Shown in pieces: positions 59,354 through 64,000 of a stretch of DNA of 64,000 nucleotides. Under the pieces are notes generated by a model, which was not told where the DNA came from, did no database searches, and was given only the letters and a program-made list of their open reading frames with translations. The translations under genes and the position numbers were made by a program. Numbering within the stretch: position 1 is the first letter of the stretch; every line of letters begins with the position of its first letter. Source of the DNA: Ophiodon elongatus (lineage: Eukaryota; Chordata; Actinopteri; Perciformes; Hexagrammidae); the NCBI GenBank assembly GCA_016806645.1, contig JACSYO010001370.1, positions 2,501 to 66,500 of the forward strand, given 5' to 3'.

Positions 59354-62006
59354 GTAACTTGTAAAATACCGCAGAGCTCTTGCTGTTGTTTCGCTCATTA
59401 GGAAGAGTCAGTTATTAACCCCCCTTTTTTTAATTTTTCTCTTCCATCTTTGGCCTCTTCAACAGACGAATATACTGTTTGACCAGAGCGGTGCTGGAGA
59501 CGCTCAAATATCTGCAATATGGGAGGCTTTACTTTCAGTGGAAGTCGTGGTACAAGAATGAGGAAAACCGCAAGCACTATGAGAAGGTGCGTTCACGAGA
59601 GTCACAGTAGAAGTGTCCTTACCTTTGTAGGGGCCAGACACTTCAGTATATATTTAAAATATTTAAAATGGAATCACAATGTTTGGGTTTTGTATCAGAT
59701 TCCACCACTCGACTCGTTACCGTTCCTGGAAAATGTGTAATGCAATACCCAAAGTTCACAGTTTTGTCTGTCTGGACACAAAGGGCATCACATTCGGTCG
59801 CCGAAGCAACAAGCTGGACTTGTACCACCCTCCGAACGTGGACAGGTCCAAAGAGGCGCCCGCACCGTTGGTGGTGTTCATCTACGGAGGCGCGTGGGGC
59901 TCCGGGGATCGATCCATTTACTGTCTGCTGGCGAGGCAGATGGCCGAGGAGCTGAGGGCAACTGTCATTTGTCCAGATTACTTTGTCTATCCAAAGGTGG
60001 GAGAACCACATACTGCACTCTCATTGGATTGTTAGAGTATGAACGGTTTCTTATCACTCTGTGAACTGTGGGTCAGAATTGTAGGGACGTAAGTCAAACT
60101 GCAGATAAGGATATTGAATCATAAATGTCACTGACTGCTGGTTCCGTCTGATTGCTGCTCCAGACGAACGTTTTAGGCATGGTGCAGGATATAGCTGACT
60201 GCTTGGTCTGGGCACAAGAGAGTGGACAGAAGTTCAACTTTGACAAAGTAAGTATTCAAATATTCTTGAGTATTCAGATTGTTAATGGTAAGATTGACCA
60301 TTTATTATGAACCCCCCCCCAAAATGAAGGAGCATTTTTGTATAGGGTTCATAAATTCATATAGATACCTGCAGGTAGCTTACATTTACCTGAATCCTTG
60401 TTGTCCAGGCATGGAGGAAAAATGATAACCACTAGTTATTTCATGGGAAATTTAAAGTGTAACTGAGCATAAGTCCACCCACTGCATCATTTAATTTAGA
60501 AAAATGCAAGAAAAGAGGGGGCATGGGGTAGAGGGACGAAACCACGCCCACTCCATTATGTCAAAAGCCTCGACGCAACGTCGACAAGTCTGACGGCTAC
60601 GGTCGCTTGGAAAAATAGCGGCATGGCATGAGGCTCTGAATTTGATGGATTTGTTTTAACCACCAATGAGACAAGACTTACACACCTCATTTTCCGTAAC
60701 CAGTGTAACGTTAGCATGAAAACATGGTGGAATTAGCAAGCTAACGTTAGCTAGCTAACTAGACAGCGGTTAGCTAGCAAACTGTTTTTGTTGTCTTAAA
60801 ACCAGCATTGATGTGTTTCATCGTAGTGCAGTTGTATCATTTAGTTTATAGATTTAAAAAAACAAACACGTTTGAGTTCAAACTCATATCATAATACAAC
60901 CTAAACCATATTTATTTTTTCTGTTTGAGCGGCACTGACCACAATCAGTCGAATCAGTTTCTAATGAAGTAACAAGCTAATGATGTTTTGGGAGTACTGC
61001 TCCACAGCCACCCAGTGTTCACTGCAGATAATATGTCATTACACATGTCTTTGTTTCTTTTTTCTCTTTCATAGGACAACATAGTATTAATTGGCCATTC
61101 GGCGGGTGCTCATTTGTGCGCACTGACCGCGCTGTTTCTCATCGACGCAAGAGAGGAGCTTTTCATCGAGGCAAGCAAGCAGAGGGACGTTACCGTGGCA
61201 ATAAGAGGAATCATCGGTAAGCGCCACCGTGCAGTGCATCACCCATGTTTCAGTGACAGCTGAGGCCGTGTTTTAATACAGTTAATGCGCGCCACAAAGA
61301 TGCTTTCGTGACACTCATGAATGTTCATGTTTCGATTGCGTTTTAGGATAACCTTATTTTATTTAACACTTTTTTTCACAATGAAAAGGGGCCTTTAATC
61401 ATCTTTAAATCTTCTATTTTTCCTTGGATTCATTGCTAGGATTTTTTTTGTTTTTGTTTTGCTAATTCTACGTGGTTCCCGGACAGGTCTGAGTGGCGTG
61501 TACAACATCATGGACCATTACGAGCACGAGCAGAAGCGAGCAGTGGAGTACGTCTCCACGATGCATAAAGCCATGAACGGAGTGGAGAACTTCCCGTACT
61601 ACTCACCGACACACTTACTGAAGCAGCTGAGCCGGGACAAGCTGGACAGGTGAGACCCAAAAAGAAAATGAAAGAAAGATCTTCATGAAACCTGTAGCAC
61701 CTGTTATTCTTTCTTTCTTCTTTTTTTTACCCACGATCCTCTCTGGTTTTCTCCCCCGCGCCCTCTGCCAGAGTGCCTCCGTTCGCTTTGCTCCACGGGA
61801 CCGACGACATCATCGTGCCCGTCGAGTCGTCCGTGAAGTTCTGTGACCTCCTCACCTCGCTGTCCGTGAAGGTGTCGCTCTACCAGCTCCCCAGGGTCGA
61901 CCACACCGAGATCGTCACCGACCTCATGGTGCCGGACCGCCGCTTCTACCACCCCATCTACAGCTGCATCAAACAGGAGTACAGGAAACTCCTGGGGGCC
62001 TGCTGA
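59223..62006 (+). CDS. Alpha/beta-hydrolase, isoprenylcysteine methylesterase-like (7 coding exons)
   Basis: Coding exons: 59223-59353, 59466-59586, 59784-59996, 60164-60247, 61075-61216, 61487-61649, 61772-62006. The sum is 1089 nt (362 aa) with GT-AG introns and an intact frame. The N-terminus is hydrophobic (about residues 5-22), suggesting a signal anchor. GITFGRRSNKLDLYHPP is followed by YGGAWGSGD (118-126), the oxyanion loop. The nucleophile is Ser192 in GHSAGAH, the acid Asp297 in HGTDDIIVP and the base His329 in VDHTEIV. This layout matches the carboxylesterase-like family containing plant isoprenylcysteine alpha-carbonyl methylesterase and kynurenine formamidase-like enzymes. The substrate in fish is not known. 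Demethylation of prenylated proteins is a reasonable guess by similarity only. Confidence 0.9.
59466..59586 (+). CDS. Hydrolase coding exon 2
   Basis: It encodes RIYCLTRAVLETLKYLQYGRL and WKSWYKNEENRKHYEK, an amphipathic basic stretch before the catalytic domain. The donor is GTGCGT. Confidence 0.88.
59784..59996 (+). CDS. Hydrolase coding exon 3 (oxyanion loop)
   Basis: It encodes GITFGRRSNKLDLYHPPN, LVVFIYGGAWGSGDRS and ELRATVICPDYFVYPK. The GGAW loop supplies oxyanion-hole amides. A Tyr stands where many relatives have His. Confidence 0.93.
60164..60247 (+). CDS. Hydrolase coding exon 4
   Basis: It encodes TNVLGMVQDIADCLVWAQES and the following residues to FDK, the helix before the nucleophile strand. 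It is exactly 28 codons with donor GTAAGT. Confidence 0.92.
60248..61074. other. Hydrolase intron 4
   Basis: The largest intron of the coding part, with GTTAGCTAGC-rich patches near 60,740-60,780. No exon or TE boundary could be defined. Confidence 0.7.
61075..61216 (+). CDS. Hydrolase coding exon 5 (nucleophile)
   Basis: It encodes DNIVLIGHSAGAHLCALTAL with Ser192 in the G-x-S-x-G elbow. The acceptor follows TTTCTCTTTCATAG. Confidence 0.94.
61487..61649 (+). CDS. Hydrolase coding exon 6
   Basis: It encodes GLSGVYNIMDHYEHEQKRAVE and FPYYSPTHLLKQLSRDK, a cap-like segment seen in isoprenylcysteine methylesterase-type enzymes (GxYN and DHYxHE). Confidence 0.93.
61772..62006 (+). CDS. Hydrolase coding exon 7 (Asp/His of triad, stop)
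   Basis: It encodes PPFALLHGTDDIIVPVESS (Asp297), YQLPRVDHTEIVTDLM (His329) and ends KQEYRKLLGAC before TGA. Confidence 0.94.
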
Positions 62007-62674
62007 CGGCACAGCACCATCCACTCATCACTAGCATTTACTGGTCGTGCCATACACTTACTTTGTTTACATCGCCCGCTCTAATACCTCAACATGATTC
62101 ATATGTTTTGAATTAGATTATGATTTGGTAAATCCGAGAGTGTACATCTGATTGACTTTTGAATTGACACTCTTGAGAGAAGAACATTCCTCTCGGACCG
62201 CGGTCTGGCTGACGTCACGCTCACGTTGTCCTGGAGAGATGTCGGCCAGTTTGCACTGAAGTGAAATCAATCCATGACAGTATTATGAAAAAACCTAGTG
62301 ACGCACACTAATACATGATACTAATATAGGAGTACAGTTGCGACATGTCCGAATGCACACTGCAAACATTTTTAATTCATTCACTTGCATGATTTTATTA
62401 AATGAAATTGTAATATATTTTCTTTATTTTCTTGACTAACTATTTGTTCATCTTCGACACATTAAACCCACGTGAAGGAACTGATTATTGTTTTGTCTTT
62501 ATGAATTGACTACAAATCTCTCGCACAAAGGGATATTATAACTTGTGTTTACTTATAGTAAGTACCAATATAAACAATTACAACAAATCTGTATATTGTT
62601 AATAGCACAATTGTATGCTTTATATATCAAAGTACATTGTTTTTACCATATGCTTGTTCCATACATATACATTT

Positions 62675-62680
62675 AATAAA
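62675..62680 (+). terminator. Candidate poly(A) signal of the hydrolase gene
   Basis: AATAAA lies about 670 nt past the stop. ATTAAA variants lie earlier, near 62,397 and 62,461. Confidence 0.45.
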
Positions 62681-63043
62681 TATTGTCAGTAAAGGTAATA
62701 ATTGGTAGAAAACATAAATATACATTGTTGCAAATGTACAAAAGTCCATTCAAGCTGGCAATATCATGTAAGAGAACATGCACATCATGACAACATTCAA
62801 ATACATGCAGTCTGAACATTCGAGCATTTCATTAAACATTTATCTCCATAATATACATACATATACATTTATTACATAAATGCTGCGGGGGCTGGGCATA
62901 TACTGGAAATTACAATATTCATTGTTTTCCTTTGGAGTTTAGAATGTGTCAGTGGTGCCCAGATTATACTGAGCTAAAGCTACAACTATTTTGACGTGTG
63001 CTATTCCATAAAATGTTCATGCGTATTCATTGGTATCTATTGT

Positions 63044-63632
63044 ATGAACTGGACTGTATGAAAATGATTGAGTCAGGAAGGGAGGCAGAATCATATCCTG
63101 TATATAAGAAGTGCACAAGAGTTTACGTGACGTCACCCATTGGTTTGTGGAATGCCGTTTTGAAGCCTCAAGTTAGGCATTTTGGCCAGCGCCATCTTGG
63201 TTTTTGGAACCAGAAATGACACGAGAGAGAGGAGCAATGTACGACTAAAATCTGAATAAGACATTTTTAGGAGAACAAAAAGGATACAATTAACTTTTCA
63301 TGAACTGTAAATGGTGGTAGCGACCCATCGGTCACACGGTAGCCCTGCTTTATGCTCTATTTGACTCTAAATGGACCATAATCTACTAAATGAACATCAT
63401 GCTGTAATGAAGAAGACTTAAAACTAGAGATTGAGACGATAAACTCATGTTTACAATATTTTACTGAGGTAATAAATCAAGAGAGAAGTAGAGTAATTTT
63501 CTCATAGACTTTTATACAATCTTATTTTTGCAACCAGAGGAGTCACCACCTGATGGCCATTAGAGAGAATGCAAGTTAAAGGGACTTTCACTTTGGCTTC
63601 ACTTTTCAGACCCGGAGGTCACCGACTGGGCA
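63044..63632 (+). repeat. Dispersed repeat, copy 2
   Basis: Partner of 45,090-45,560, same orientation and block order, diverged by point changes and small gaps. Confidence 0.8.
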
Positions 63633-63890
63633 GAATCTCCTCAGCTTTATTAATATTTCCCTTTGACTTGAAAATGTAGCCACTAATCATTTTAATCTAA
63701 CTTGAAGTAAAAAAGCTGCTAAATAAATGTTATTACAGCTGCCATATGCATATGAACTGGGAACTAGCTGCCAGTCTGGATGATAAAAATAACAAGCTGT
63801 TACAGAGAAAGTGATCTTTTTGATGCTTCTCTAAACAAATGAAACCTACATTACAAGTTCATTACGTTTTCCTTCTGTCGACACGATCAG

Positions 63891-64000
63891 AGGGCTGCTT
63901 GATACAGGTGTCTCTTATTGTGAAAAGCCTTTGTTGAACTTGGCTAACGAGCTGAACCAGGATCTGTTTAAAGACGGTCGGGGCGTCAGGGAGGAGGACG
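63891..64000 (+). CDS. Possible partial exon at the window edge
   Basis: An open frame running off the window reads GLLDTGVSYCEKPLLNLANE then LNQDLFKDGRGVREED. The composition is protein-like and an acceptor-like TTTTCCTTCTGTCGACACGATCAG precedes it at 63,867-63,890 (CAG also at 63,905-63,907). The product was not recognised, and the frame is short enough to be chance. Confidence 0.3.

Overview
The window is nuclear DNA of a vertebrate, almost certainly a teleost fish. It has multi-exon genes with GT-AG introns, abundant CA/GA microsatellites, and TE families typical of ray-finned fish (L2-type LINE, hAT and TTAA-target non-autonomous transposons, tRNA-derived SINE relics). Three protein-coding genes can be assembled exon by exon, each with an unbroken reading frame across all junctions.

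Left part (about 1-12,450), minus strand: kcmf1, a ZZ/C2H2 zinc-finger ubiquitin-ligase-type protein, in 7 coding exons (417 codons plus stop). The start codon lies in a CpG-rich promoter near 12.2 kb and the stop is at 1759. Intron 4 has AT-AC ends and the hallmarks of a minor-spliceosome (U12) intron. A hAT-type non-autonomous element with a perfect 8-bp target duplication sits in intron 2.

Middle left (about 15,090-20,840), plus strand, head-to-head with kcmf1 across about 2.7 kb: lipg, endothelial lipase, in 10 coding exons (500 aa). The catalytic triad, lid, heparin-binding basic region and proprotein-convertase site are all visible. Next comes a gene-poor stretch of about 36 kb (20.9-56.9 kb). 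It holds an L2-like LINE copy with broken reverse transcriptase, a SINE relic, a TTAA MITE, a 1.13-kb terminal-inverted-repeat element with internal tandem repeats and an unassigned ORF, a 42-bp minisatellite, several dispersed repeats and a few promoter-like patches. No complete gene was found there. A decayed coding-like segment on the minus strand (21.5-22.2 kb) is the best candidate for a missed gene fragment.

Right part (about 56,900-62,700), plus strand: an alpha/beta-hydrolase gene resembling isoprenylcysteine methylesterases (7 coding exons, 362 aa). A CpG-rich promoter/5' exon precedes it, and its first intron carries a 789-bp tandem duplication with no difference seen in the stretches compared. 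The last 1 kb holds a second copy of a dispersed repeat also seen near 45 kb, and possibly the start of another exon at the edge.

The genes do not form a functional pathway. kcmf1 acts in ubiquitin-dependent degradation, lipg in HDL phospholipid hydrolysis at the vessel wall, and the third is a probable membrane-anchored esterase. No new biological system could be established. The most notable items are the U12 AT-AC intron, the 789-bp tandem duplication, the ORF-bearing TIR element and the unassigned exon-like segment.
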